A stretch of DNA of 64,000 nucleotides, taken from assembly GCA_029053015.1 (NCBI GenBank), contig JAIDHX010000039.1:62001-126000 (forward strand). Direction: 5' to 3'. This document shows positions 1 through 6,724 of the stretch, one piece after another. The translations under genes were made by a program, and so were the position numbers. Source of the DNA: Lachnospiraceae bacterium (GTDB lineage Bacteria > Bacillota > Clostridia > Lachnospirales > Lachnospiraceae). The notes under the pieces are model-generated. The model searched no databases and was not told the origin of the DNA. It saw nothing but the letters and a program-made list of their open reading frames with translations. Numbering within the stretch: position 1 is the stretch's first letter; each line of letters opens with the position of its first letter.

Positions 1-2
1 AT

Positions 3-776
3 GTTAATATGAGAATAGCCCGGCTGTTCCGAAGTGAATGGAGCAAGTCTGCGCAGGATGCCTATACGCTGAAAAAGAATGAAGATAAGACTAATAAGGC
101 AATGAAAAATCTTGGTGAAGCTTTTTTTAGAGAAACCCTTAGTGGTCTAAGTCCAAAACAGTATCTTATGTTTGTAAAAGACATTTTTGTTTTTGATATG
201 GATATTTTGGGAGAATCCAGGAAAGATGTAGGGATTTTGGATTTGGAGGAAAGCTTTGGAAAGTTAGAAGGTAGATGCGAAAATGATTTCTATTATAAAC
301 AGGAGTATATTATTAGCATCATATTTGACATTTTGTTCACGGCAATGAAGATGTGCAGAAATTGGAATGTTGATATTCATGAATTCTTCCACAGAGAAGA
401 AAATAATGAGATTGATAGTTTTTTTGGTAATAATGAGACAATTGCTCAGTATTATATACTGAAGAAAGAAAAAGAAAAGTGCAGGATTACGGTTAAAACA
501 GAAGAGATTCCAAATCAAGACGTAACATATTTTGTTATAAAAAATAAGGTATGCGATGTTCGGAAAGAAGATATCGAAACGAAAAACAAGGAATTTAAGG
601 AGAGGATGGGGGCGCAGGAAACCCAGGGAATGTCGGTGCAGGCAATGAAGTGGTATACAGAGACACTCGGATCAAAAAATGATATAAAAGCAGAGTTTCA
701 GTATGAGTGGAATGAGGAGAAGCAAGAAGTGGAATTTGTAATCAAATTGCCAATTTTGTCAAAGGAGAGAGCTTAG
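3..776 (+). CDS. Possible C-terminal part of a GHKL (HATPase-like) signalling protein, 5' end outside the window
   Basis: The frame is open to the left edge, so the gene probably starts upstream; the first in-window ATG is at 9 and lacks room for a ribosome site. The last 150 residues have the shape of a histidine-kinase-type ATPase: a helix resembling an N box (IISIIFDILFTAMKM), a strand ending in FVIKNKV, a GMSVQAMKW helix like the G2 region, and a closing strand ending FVIKLPIL, the usual end of HATPase domains. Individual ATP-binding residues are not clear, so the domain may be degenerate. Its stop codon (774-776) abuts the ATG of the receiver-like gene, so the two are translationally coupled. 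Function unknown; the GHKL reading is inference. Confidence 0.6.
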   Translation, partial: VNMRIARLFRSEWSKSAQDAYTLKKNEDKTNKAMKNLGEAFFRETLSGLSPKQYLMFVKDIFVFDMDILGESRKDVGILDLEESFGKLEGRCENDFYYKQEYIISIIFDILFTAMKMCRNWNVDIHEFFHREENNEIDSFFGNNETIAQYYILKKEKEKCRITVKTEEIPNQDVTYFVIKNKVCDVRKEDIETKNKEFKERMGAQETQGMSVQAMKWYTETLGSKNDIKAEFQYEWNEEKQEVEFVIKLPILSKERA

Positions 777-1313
777 ATGAAAAAAATATGTTTTATCGAC
801 AACAACCCGCAGCAAACCAGTAAAGTAGTGGAAGCATTGACTGGATATTATCGTGATCAGACAAGTGAAGAGCTTGTGGGCATCATGGTGCTGGTCAATA
901 TTGATCAAAAAAATTCTGAGGATACGATAAAGTATTTTAAGGAGTTTTTTATAAAGAAGAATACAAAATTAGAAGAGTGTAAATCTATACAGGAAGTAGA
1001 AGAACATATAAGAAAACTGAATAAGGAAGACACAGTTGTAATGGTTGATTTGCATATGGCTGAGGGAGAAGAAAAAAAAATAGATAGAGATGCTGGATAT
1101 AAATGCATTTCAATGCAATGCATGGATGAATTGGAAAAATTAGGTATTAAGTATGTATGGTATAGTAGCTATGCAGGAAATAAATTCAAGGATCAGTGGC
1201 AGAAAAGATATAAGATGTTATATCGTAGAGAGATTCCAACCATCTATGAGAGGGAGGAGCTGATTTTAGCGCATTTTAATGAAACAGTGGCAAAGGAGAT
1301 TTTGGAAGTGTGA
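777..1313 (+). CDS. Divergent receiver-like protein
   Basis: A 178-residue stand-alone protein with the layout of a response-regulator receiver. Strand 1 is ICFIDNN with acidic residues at its end, a central strand VVMVDLHM carries the position of the phosphoacceptor Asp (about residue 92), strand 4 ends in YSSY where Thr/Ser is normal, and a basic YRRE segment sits where the conserved Lys is expected. It is longer than a plain receiver (about 120 residues), with an insertion before the phosphoacceptor strand, and no DNA-binding domain follows. It starts directly after the preceding stop and overlaps the next gene by four bases (GTGA at 1310-1313). The coupling suggests all three products work together. 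Whether it is phosphorylated is unknown. Confidence 0.75.
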   Translation: MKKICFIDNNPQQTSKVVEALTGYYRDQTSEELVGIMVLVNIDQKNSEDTIKYFKEFFIKKNTKLEECKSIQEVEEHIRKLNKEDTVVMVDLHMAEGEEKKIDRDAGYKCISMQCMDELEKLGIKYVWYSSYAGNKFKDQWQKRYKMLYRREIPTIYEREELILAHFNETVAKEILEV

Positions 1314-2581
1314 AAATTTTATACAAAAGAACATATAAAGAGTTGGAAGAAATAAAAAAGGTTAGAGTAAATAAGAGGTTTGTAAAAGAATTACCAACTG
1401 ACCGAGCACAAAACAATAGAATGGATCCATATGTATATCAGTACCGTACGCTGGATAGTTTCTGGGCTATTATTGAAAGTGACAGTTTTTGGGCAACAAA
1501 TGCAAGGTTTTCAAATGACCACGAAGAACAAAGCTTGGGGATGAAAAAACTACAGGAAGTGCTGTCGGAAAGTGGTGATTCAACGTTGGTTTTAGGGGAC
1601 TGCTATATTGTATGTTTTTGTGATGAGAATGACAAACTAAGCCAGTGGAGAGGATATGCTCCGGAAGGAGTATCCATAGGTTTTGATTTTAATAATGTAC
1701 GTCCCTTCTATATAAAGAAAAGAAATGACAACAAGAAAAATAAAGATGAATATTTGCAAGTTTATAATAGCTGTTATAAAGTACAGTATATTACGGAAGA
1801 TATCAGCAGAAATGAATTTGCAGATAAGTTTGATCTTAATTTATCAGATAATGAAAATAATCATGAGAACATTAGGAATCGGGCTTCAGATATTATTTCT
1901 TATGTGAAACATAACGGTTTTTATGAAGAGGCTGAATCGAGACTGGTGTTTTCTGACAGGGATGTTGAACTTTCTGAATGTATCCATTACAGGCAAATGG
2001 GAAATCTTAAAGTTCCCTATATCATTGTAAAAGCAGATGGCGGGAAGGCGTTTGAAAAGCAAAAATGCATGATTCGGCTTAATCTTGAAGGCAGTCTTGG
2101 AGAGAAGGCAGAAAAGGAATTGTCGAAGTATCTTTTAAGTGCGAGACTAAAAAATGTGAGGGTAGTAAATTGCAGAGATATGGACAAGGGGGAGATGGAT
2201 GATCGAGAATGTTTTGGATGCTCATTAAGAGAAGCATATATTCCAGGCATTAATGGACAGAATCCTAAGTGCAGATATTCACAGAATAATGGTCAAAGTT
2301 TCTATATAAGGAGTAATAATGAAATCTACATATCAAATTCAGAGGGACAGGAAAAAACATATGATAAGGTAATATCCTTCCTGCAGAAACAGGGGGAGGA
2401 ATTTAAAGATGTGAAAGTCTGGTGTGAGGGCCATCTTCCAATTAGAAGTATTACAGTTGGGAATTTAAGAAATAAGGAAATTGTGGTGGAAAGTATTAGG
2501 CATTACTGCAATCAGCATTATTGGCTTCGCTGTGTAGATGTGAAGGCTTCTGCTACGCCTTTTCGGAGTTCGCTTATTTGA
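1310..2581 (+). CDS. DUF2971 domain protein
   Basis: The 423-residue product starts at a GTG overlapping the previous stop by four bases. Residues about 45-330 match the DUF2971 pattern: YRTLDSFWAIIES near the start, FWATNARFSNDHEEQ, then CFCDENDKLSQWRGY and a GVSIGFDF strand. The C-terminal part, IRSITVG followed much later by TPFRSSLI, resembles the usual end of the family. DUF2971 proteins have no settled biochemical activity; they occur in accessory and mobile regions and have been suspected of defence roles. Here the gene closes an operon with a GHKL-like and a receiver-like protein, suggesting it is the output component of a signalling module. That role is inference. Confidence 0.8.
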   Translation: MKILYKRTYKELEEIKKVRVNKRFVKELPTDRAQNNRMDPYVYQYRTLDSFWAIIESDSFWATNARFSNDHEEQSLGMKKLQEVLSESGDSTLVLGDCYIVCFCDENDKLSQWRGYAPEGVSIGFDFNNVRPFYIKKRNDNKKNKDEYLQVYNSCYKVQYITEDISRNEFADKFDLNLSDNENNHENIRNRASDIISYVKHNGFYEEAESRLVFSDRDVELSECIHYRQMGNLKVPYIIVKADGGKAFEKQKCMIRLNLEGSLGEKAEKELSKYLLSARLKNVRVVNCRDMDKGEMDDRECFGCSLREAYIPGINGQNPKCRYSQNNGQSFYIRSNNEIYISNSEGQEKTYDKVISFLQKQGEEFKDVKVWCEGHLPIRSITVGNLRNKEIVVESIRHYCNQHYWLRCVDVKASATPFRSSLI

Positions 2582-2630
2582 GGTGATTGAAGCGTATAGT
2601 GGAAATGCTTTCTACAACATGATTTATATA

Positions 2631-2657
2631 TCAAACGCAAAGGTTTTTAGTCGATAA
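2631..2657 (+). promoter_or_regulatory. Possible sigma-D (SigD/FliA-type) promoter
   Basis: TCAA at 2631-2634 and GTCGATAA at 2650-2657 are separated by 15 bases, close to the TAAA-N15-GCCGATAA consensus of sigma-D promoters. It lies 36 bases before the ATG at 2693. Two mismatches make this tentative, and no flagellar gene is in view. Confidence 0.3.
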
Positions 2658-2692
2658 AATGGATATAAATAGGACTAAAAAGGAGATATATT

Positions 2693-3208
2693 ATGAGCAT
2701 AGGTATCAGAGGAGCATCGGATTTTAACAGCATTTATAGCCCTAAGATGATGAAAAATAATGAAAATGTAACGGCAGGCAGTGATGTTTCAAATGCGCAG
2801 TTAAGCGCTGAGAAAAAAATGAAACAGGCAGACGAGTTTTTGGCACAACATGATAAACTGTATGCAGAACAACAAGCCGCTGTAATGGAGACGATTACGG
2901 ATGGAATGGCGGTAGCGCAGGAAATAGCAAGGCGGATGTCAAGCGGCGCAAAAGTATCACAGTCTGACGAGAATAATTTGATGCAGTATGATATGCGGAT
3001 GTATATGGCTGCGAAAAATGCACAAATGATGGCAGAACGAAAAAAAGATATGTCTGACAAAAGTTTGATTGACAAATTTGTTGAGAGACATGCCAATGAC
3101 CGAAAAGATTGGACATCGGAGCTGGACCAGCGTATTCAAAGCATAAATCAAAGCCAAACCACCGAGGCAGAGAAAATAGAAGTTACGAAAGTTGATATTT
3201 CAGTCTAA
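2693..3208 (+). CDS. Unrecognised helical, Met/Gln-rich small protein
   Basis: The 171-residue product begins MSIGIRGASDF after a clear AAAAAGGAG site. From about residue 35 it is mostly predicted helix, rich in Met, Ala, Lys and Gln, with heptad-like runs such as RRMSSGAKVSQSDENN and KNAQMMAERKKDM. It has no signal peptide, membrane segment or cysteines. I do not recognise the family. It is preceded by a possible sigma-D promoter and followed by a terminator, so it is probably its own transcription unit. If the promoter is real, expression would follow the motility regulon. Sure as a gene, unknown in function. Confidence 0.75.
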   Translation: MSIGIRGASDFNSIYSPKMMKNNENVTAGSDVSNAQLSAEKKMKQADEFLAQHDKLYAEQQAAVMETITDGMAVAQEIARRMSSGAKVSQSDENNLMQYDMRMYMAAKNAQMMAERKKDMSDKSLIDKFVERHANDRKDWTSELDQRIQSINQSQTTEAEKIEVTKVDISV

Positions 3209-3215
3209 TGAAACG

Positions 3216-3254
3216 AAGCCACACTCTCCCAAACATCAAAGGGTGCGGCTTTTT
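3216..3254. terminator. Bidirectional intrinsic terminator
   Basis: A 12-bp stem with one mismatch and one G-U pair (3216-3227 with 3239-3250) is followed by TTTTT on the plus strand; on the minus strand it is also followed by A/T-rich sequence. It lies between the convergent genes ending at 3208 and 3272. Confidence 0.8.
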
Positions 3255-3271
3255 CCTTTATCATGACATAA

Positions 3272-4795
3272 TCATTCTTCGCTCTTGTCTATGGGAAACA
3301 GACCGTCTTGGCGAAGCTCATAAACCTTATCGCACACTTCATTCAGGTATTTTCTGTCATGCGACACGCTGATGATGGCGCCTCCGAAATGGAGGAGGGC
3401 GGATCTGACAACAGGGCTTGAAAGGGGGCTGAAGTTTCGGGTGGGTTCGTCAAGCAGCAGTACGTCTGCCCCGCGAAGCACCATATCGAGAAACAGTATC
3501 TTTGCTTTCTGCCCGCCGCTGAGACTGCCGATTTTGCCGGTCATTTCCTCATGGGTAAATTTCATGCCGCCCATATAGGTTCTGGCTTTGGTCACTTCTG
3601 CCTTTGTGTAATTTTCAGCGAGATGCTGGATGGGCGTTTTGTCAAAGTCCAGCGCTTCCGCGTAATTCTGCGGCATAAAGGCAGCAGTTATTTCCTTTCG
3701 GTATCGGAGCTCATTCCACAACAGAGAAAGGAATGTTGACTTGCCGGCGCCATTCCGCCCGACTATGCCGACGTGTTCACTTCCTAAAACGCGGAGTTGA
3801 AGATTTTGGGATAAAATTCTTTCCCCGACACAGAGCTTGTCAGATGAAAAATCAAGCACGGTTTTGCCGGATGGAAGGTGGATTGACTCGTCAAATTTTG
3901 CCAGAATGGCTTCCTCTTCCTGCGGGAAATCCTGAAAGTTTTCTTTTTCCTTTTCAAAGCGTTTCTCCATGGAAAGAAGTGCGTGCATTTTCTTTTTCAG
4001 CGCGCTTCCGGCAGCAGGGGCCTGTCTGGAAATGACGGTCTGCTCATGATCGACACGGTTATAAATTCGCCGCCATCTTTCCATTTGTTTGTCATAGTCG
4101 TCCCGTTGTTTTTGCGCCACCTGCTCCTGATGAGCAAAGGTGATGCGCCTCCGTGACAGGTACTCGCGGTAAGGGCAGCGCGCGACAGAAATGCGGCATT
4201 TGGTTTTGCGGACAATCTGCTCCATGTGCACAATCACATTCGCCGTATTTTCAATGAGGGTCTCATCATGTGAAATATAAAGGATGGGAAGCCTGCTGTC
4301 CGCAATAAACGCTTCCAGCCACTGCAATGTGGGAATATCCAAATCATTCGTGGGCTCGTCAAGAAGCAGGATATCCGGTTCCTCCATGAGCAGCCGCGCA
4401 AGCTGCACCTTCACTTTTTCGCCGCCGGAAAGAGTGCCGAGTTTCTGGTCGGACAGAATAAAATCAATGGACAAACCCAGCTTTGCCAGAATATCCGTGT
4501 GCATGTAATAAGCAGAGTCTTCAAAATATTCTGCCAGCGAGAGGGCAGCACAGCTTTCCTCCATGGTTTGCGGCAGATAAGCCATTTTATCTTTTGTGAT
4601 GACGTCACCGGAGCAATGGCAGTACTCATCTACGAGATTTTGTCTGTAAATAAATTTTAAAAGGGTGGATTTCCCGTTGCCTTCTTCCCCGATGATGACA
4701 GCTTTGTCACCGCGGTTTAGCGTAAATGAAAAATGATCCACAATGTATCTTTCATCGTTTTTGAGACTGATAGTTATATTTTTAAGTTCTAACAT
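3272..4795 (-). CDS. ABC-F family ATPase (ribosome-protection/antibiotic-resistance type)
   Basis: Two fused ABC domains with no membrane segments define ABC-F proteins, which act on the ribosome E site. Domain 1 shows GEEGNGKST, LSGGEKVKVQL and LLLDEPTNDLD; domain 2 shows GRNGAGKST, LSGGQKAKI and LLLDEPTRNFSPLS. The charged linker (about residues 215-300, with paired helices rich in Lys, Gln and Arg) fits the antibiotic-responsive branch. The second Walker B is followed by RNFS rather than the usual NHLD. I place the start at 4795 because GGAGGTG precedes it at proper spacing; a longer frame to 4864 lacks a site. The gene sits behind a 270-nt leader containing a uORF, typical of drug-inducible ABC-F genes. 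The drug class cannot be told from sequence. Confidence 0.88.
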   Translation of the reverse strand: MLELKNITISLKNDERYIVDHFSFTLNRGDKAVIIGEEGNGKSTLLKFIYRQNLVDEYCHCSGDVITKDKMAYLPQTMEESCAALSLAEYFEDSAYYMHTDILAKLGLSIDFILSDQKLGTLSGGEKVKVQLARLLMEEPDILLLDEPTNDLDIPTLQWLEAFIADSRLPILYISHDETLIENTANVIVHMEQIVRKTKCRISVARCPYREYLSRRRITFAHQEQVAQKQRDDYDKQMERWRRIYNRVDHEQTVISRQAPAAGSALKKKMHALLSMEKRFEKEKENFQDFPQEEEAILAKFDESIHLPSGKTVLDFSSDKLCVGERILSQNLQLRVLGSEHVGIVGRNGAGKSTFLSLLWNELRYRKEITAAFMPQNYAEALDFDKTPIQHLAENYTKAEVTKARTYMGGMKFTHEEMTGKIGSLSGGQKAKILFLDMVLRGADVLLLDEPTRNFSPLSSPVVRSALLHFGGAIISVSHDRKYLNEVCDKVYELRQDGLFPIDKSEE

Positions 4796-5070
4796 AAAAC
4801 ACCTCCAGACAAAAAATAGTTCCGTTTTCGACAGCGAATCATGGCATATCGAAAAGGGAACCACCTATTGCACGCATGGAGATGTCCGGGTAAAAATGCG
4901 GACATAAAAATAGCGCAGCAAATGATAAATAACTGAAAAACAGCAGGCAACCCAAATTTCAACAGCAAAACAAGCCAGGCATGCACAAAGCACACATACA
5001 GGCATAATGATTCACTATCTTGCAAATTTGAATTACTTACTGCTCATTGCCGCACCTCTCTCAAATTGAT
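4796..5070 (-). promoter_or_regulatory. Long 5' leader of the ABC-F gene, probable attenuator
   Basis: About 270 nt separate the inferred start of transcription from the ABC-F ATG. The leader holds the uORF at 5033-5047, a perfect 7-bp hairpin (4882-4888 with 4899-4905) and a TTTTCGA/TCGAAAA hairpin (4824-4854) followed on the minus strand by a run of six T at about 4813-4818, shortly before the ribosome site. The last resembles a terminator placed to switch the gene off unless ribosomes stall upstream. The fold was not computed. Confidence 0.5.
5033..5047 (-). CDS. Four-codon leader peptide (MSSK) upstream of the ABC-F gene
   Basis: Reading the minus strand, GAGAGGTG is followed after five bases by ATG AGC AGT AAG TAA. 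A strong ribosome site with a tiny coding unit just downstream of a promoter is the hallmark of ribosome-mediated attenuation in front of ABC-F resistance genes (established for Listeria and Bacillus cases, with uORFs of only a few codons). No peptide function is claimed; translation itself would be the sensor. Confidence 0.5.
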   Translation of the reverse strand: MSSK

Positions 5071-5076
5071 GGTGTC

Positions 5077-5105
5077 ATTTTATCATACGTTTATCAGTCC
5101 GTCAA
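5077..5105 (-). promoter_or_regulatory. Sigma-A promoter of the ABC-F transcript
   Basis: On the minus strand, TTGACG (5105-5100) and TAAAAT (5082-5077) are 17 bases apart. Transcription would start near 5070, about 23 nt before the leader peptide. Confidence 0.65.
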
Positions 5106-5150
5106 GAAGCAGATTGCGCATTTCGTTCATTACCCCAAAAGCTATTTTGA

Positions 5151-5179
5151 TTGAGAACCCTTGAAAAATACGCTATAAT
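5151..5179 (+). promoter_or_regulatory. Sigma-A promoter for the GNAT/MBL/kinase operon
   Basis: TTGAGA (5151-5156), a 17-base spacer and a perfect TATAAT (5174-5179) lie 45 bases before the ATG at 5224. Confidence 0.75.
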
Positions 5180-5223
5180 GGCGGTATAGAATATATGATA
5201 GGCATAAGAGAGGTGAGCGTGGG

Positions 5224-6000
5224 ATGATGACAAATCAAGATATCCTGCAAATTGCAATGGAACAATCAGCGGCAGATATTAATTGTAAGGTTTCGGATTT
5301 TCTTTGCACCAATCATGTGATTGTGAGGTCCGGTGTGGGGGCGGGTGCACGAAAATACTACAAGGAACCGATTGCCTGCAATCTGGTTTCTTATGGGAAT
5401 AACATTGTGGCATCTGTGCGGGATGAGTATAGGGAAATCATAGAAGAGTACATAAAAAGATACGAGTTCTATCATTGCTTTGAGACACCTAACATGCATT
5501 GGCTTGATGAGAGGCTTTCAGACGAGGGGCAGAAAATATGTTTTATGGCGGAATATTTTTTGCCGGATGTTGAGAAGTTACATGCTTTGTCTTGTGGGTA
5601 TGAATTGAAAATATTACAGCAGCCTGATTTTGCGGAATTGTACCGACCGGAGTGGAGCAATGCTTTGTGTGAGGATAGAAAGGAATTGGATGTGCTGGGT
5701 GTTGGAGCATATGACTGCGGCAGGCTGGTAGGTTTGGCAGGCTGTTCGGCTGACTGCGATACCATGTGGCAGATAGGTATCGATGTGCTGCCGGAATACC
5801 GAAGGCAGGGAATTGCGTCAGCGTTGACCAGTGTCTTGGGCGTGGAAATTCTAAAGAGAGGAAAAGTTCCTTTTTATTGTTCGGCGTGGTCTAATATCAA
5901 ATCCGTACGCAACGCAATAAAAAGCGGGTTTCTTCCGGCATGGGTGGAAATGACGGCAAAGCCCCGTCATATTGTAGATGAAATGAATATAAGGAGATGA
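5224..6000 (+). CDS. GNAT family N-acetyltransferase
   Basis: A 258-residue protein whose C-terminal third carries the acetyl-CoA motif A (IGIDVLPEYRRQGIASAL, about residues 181-198) followed by a motif B-like NIKSVRNAIKSGF segment. The N-terminal 130 residues are a family-specific extension without a recognised domain. Substrate unknown. It follows a good promoter and a GAGAGGTG site; ATG 5227 is an equally possible start. Its stop overlaps or nearly touches the MBL gene, and the kinase and regulator genes follow in the same direction, so it is probably the first gene of that operon. Confidence 0.85.
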   Translation: MMTNQDILQIAMEQSAADINCKVSDFLCTNHVIVRSGVGAGARKYYKEPIACNLVSYGNNIVASVRDEYREIIEEYIKRYEFYHCFETPNMHWLDERLSDEGQKICFMAEYFLPDVEKLHALSCGYELKILQQPDFAELYRPEWSNALCEDRKELDVLGVGAYDCGRLVGLAGCSADCDTMWQIGIDVLPEYRRQGIASALTSVLGVEILKRGKVPFYCSAWSNIKSVRNAIKSGFLPAWVEMTAKPRHIVDEMNIRR

Positions 6001-6008
6001 TTTGTAAT

Positions 6009-6710
6009 ATGGTTTTTGTGGTGATAGCCGGAGTTGCGTTACTCGTTATGGTTGTGATATATATTCTTCCTATGTGTTTCATGCATCCGCTGCCCAGCGG
6101 GAAAATAGAAGGTACGGATATGATAGCGGTTAAAAACCGAATCAATAATTTATTCTTCATACCGTCAGGGGAAGACTGGATTGTGATTGATGCGGGTTCT
6201 GATGCGAAAGCGGTAAAACGGGAAATGGAGTTAATGGCGATAGACGGGCAAAGGGTAAAGAGCGTTTTTCTGACGCATACGGATTACGACCATGTGGCGT
6301 CTGTTGTATTGTTTCCGAATGCAGCAATATACATGAGCGCGCAGGAAAAGCAGATGATAGATGGCAGCGTATGCAGGCAGTTTTTTAAGAAAAACAGTCT
6401 TCCTGCATTGCGCGATTCTAATAAAATGATATATTTGCCGGACAATACAGTGGTAGAGTTCGGGGAACATAAGGTGCGCATTATTTGGGCGGCAGGTCAC
6501 ACAAAAGGTTCTGCCATGTATGCAGTTGATGAAAAATATTTATTTACCGGCGATGCATTTAAAAAGGCAGACGGGCATATTGCAGTCCATCCATATACGA
6601 TGGATAGGAAGCAGGCACAGGAGACTATTTACAACATCAAAGACGAATTGCAGAAGTATGAAAAGGTATTTACGGCACATTATGGAATTATCAGTGCATA
6701 TGGCGATTAA
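6009..6710 (+). CDS. Membrane-anchored MBL-fold metallohydrolase
   Basis: The N-terminal 20 residues form one hydrophobic segment, then a metallo-beta-lactamase fold: HTDYDH (a variant of HxHxDH with Asp at the middle metal position), GHTKGSA, a TGDAF segment and a final AHYG. The fold covers thioesterases, glyoxalase II-like enzymes and phosphodiesterases, so the substrate stays open. I favour ATG 6009 because AAGGAG at 5991-5996 leaves no gap before the alternative ATG 5997. The gene is 14 bases upstream of the hybrid kinase. Confidence 0.82.
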   Translation: MVFVVIAGVALLVMVVIYILPMCFMHPLPSGKIEGTDMIAVKNRINNLFFIPSGEDWIVIDAGSDAKAVKREMELMAIDGQRVKSVFLTHTDYDHVASVVLFPNAAIYMSAQEKQMIDGSVCRQFFKKNSLPALRDSNKMIYLPDNTVVEFGEHKVRIIWAAGHTKGSAMYAVDEKYLFTGDAFKKADGHIAVHPYTMDRKQAQETIYNIKDELQKYEKVFTAHYGIISAYGD

Positions 6711-6724
6711 AGGAGGGTACTTGT

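Noticed and set aside
4789..5025. 78-codon frame on the minus strand upstream of the ABC-F gene
   Set aside because: It lacks a good ribosome site, overlaps the start of the ABC-F gene, has odd Cys/Phe-rich composition and lies in a leader with attenuator features.
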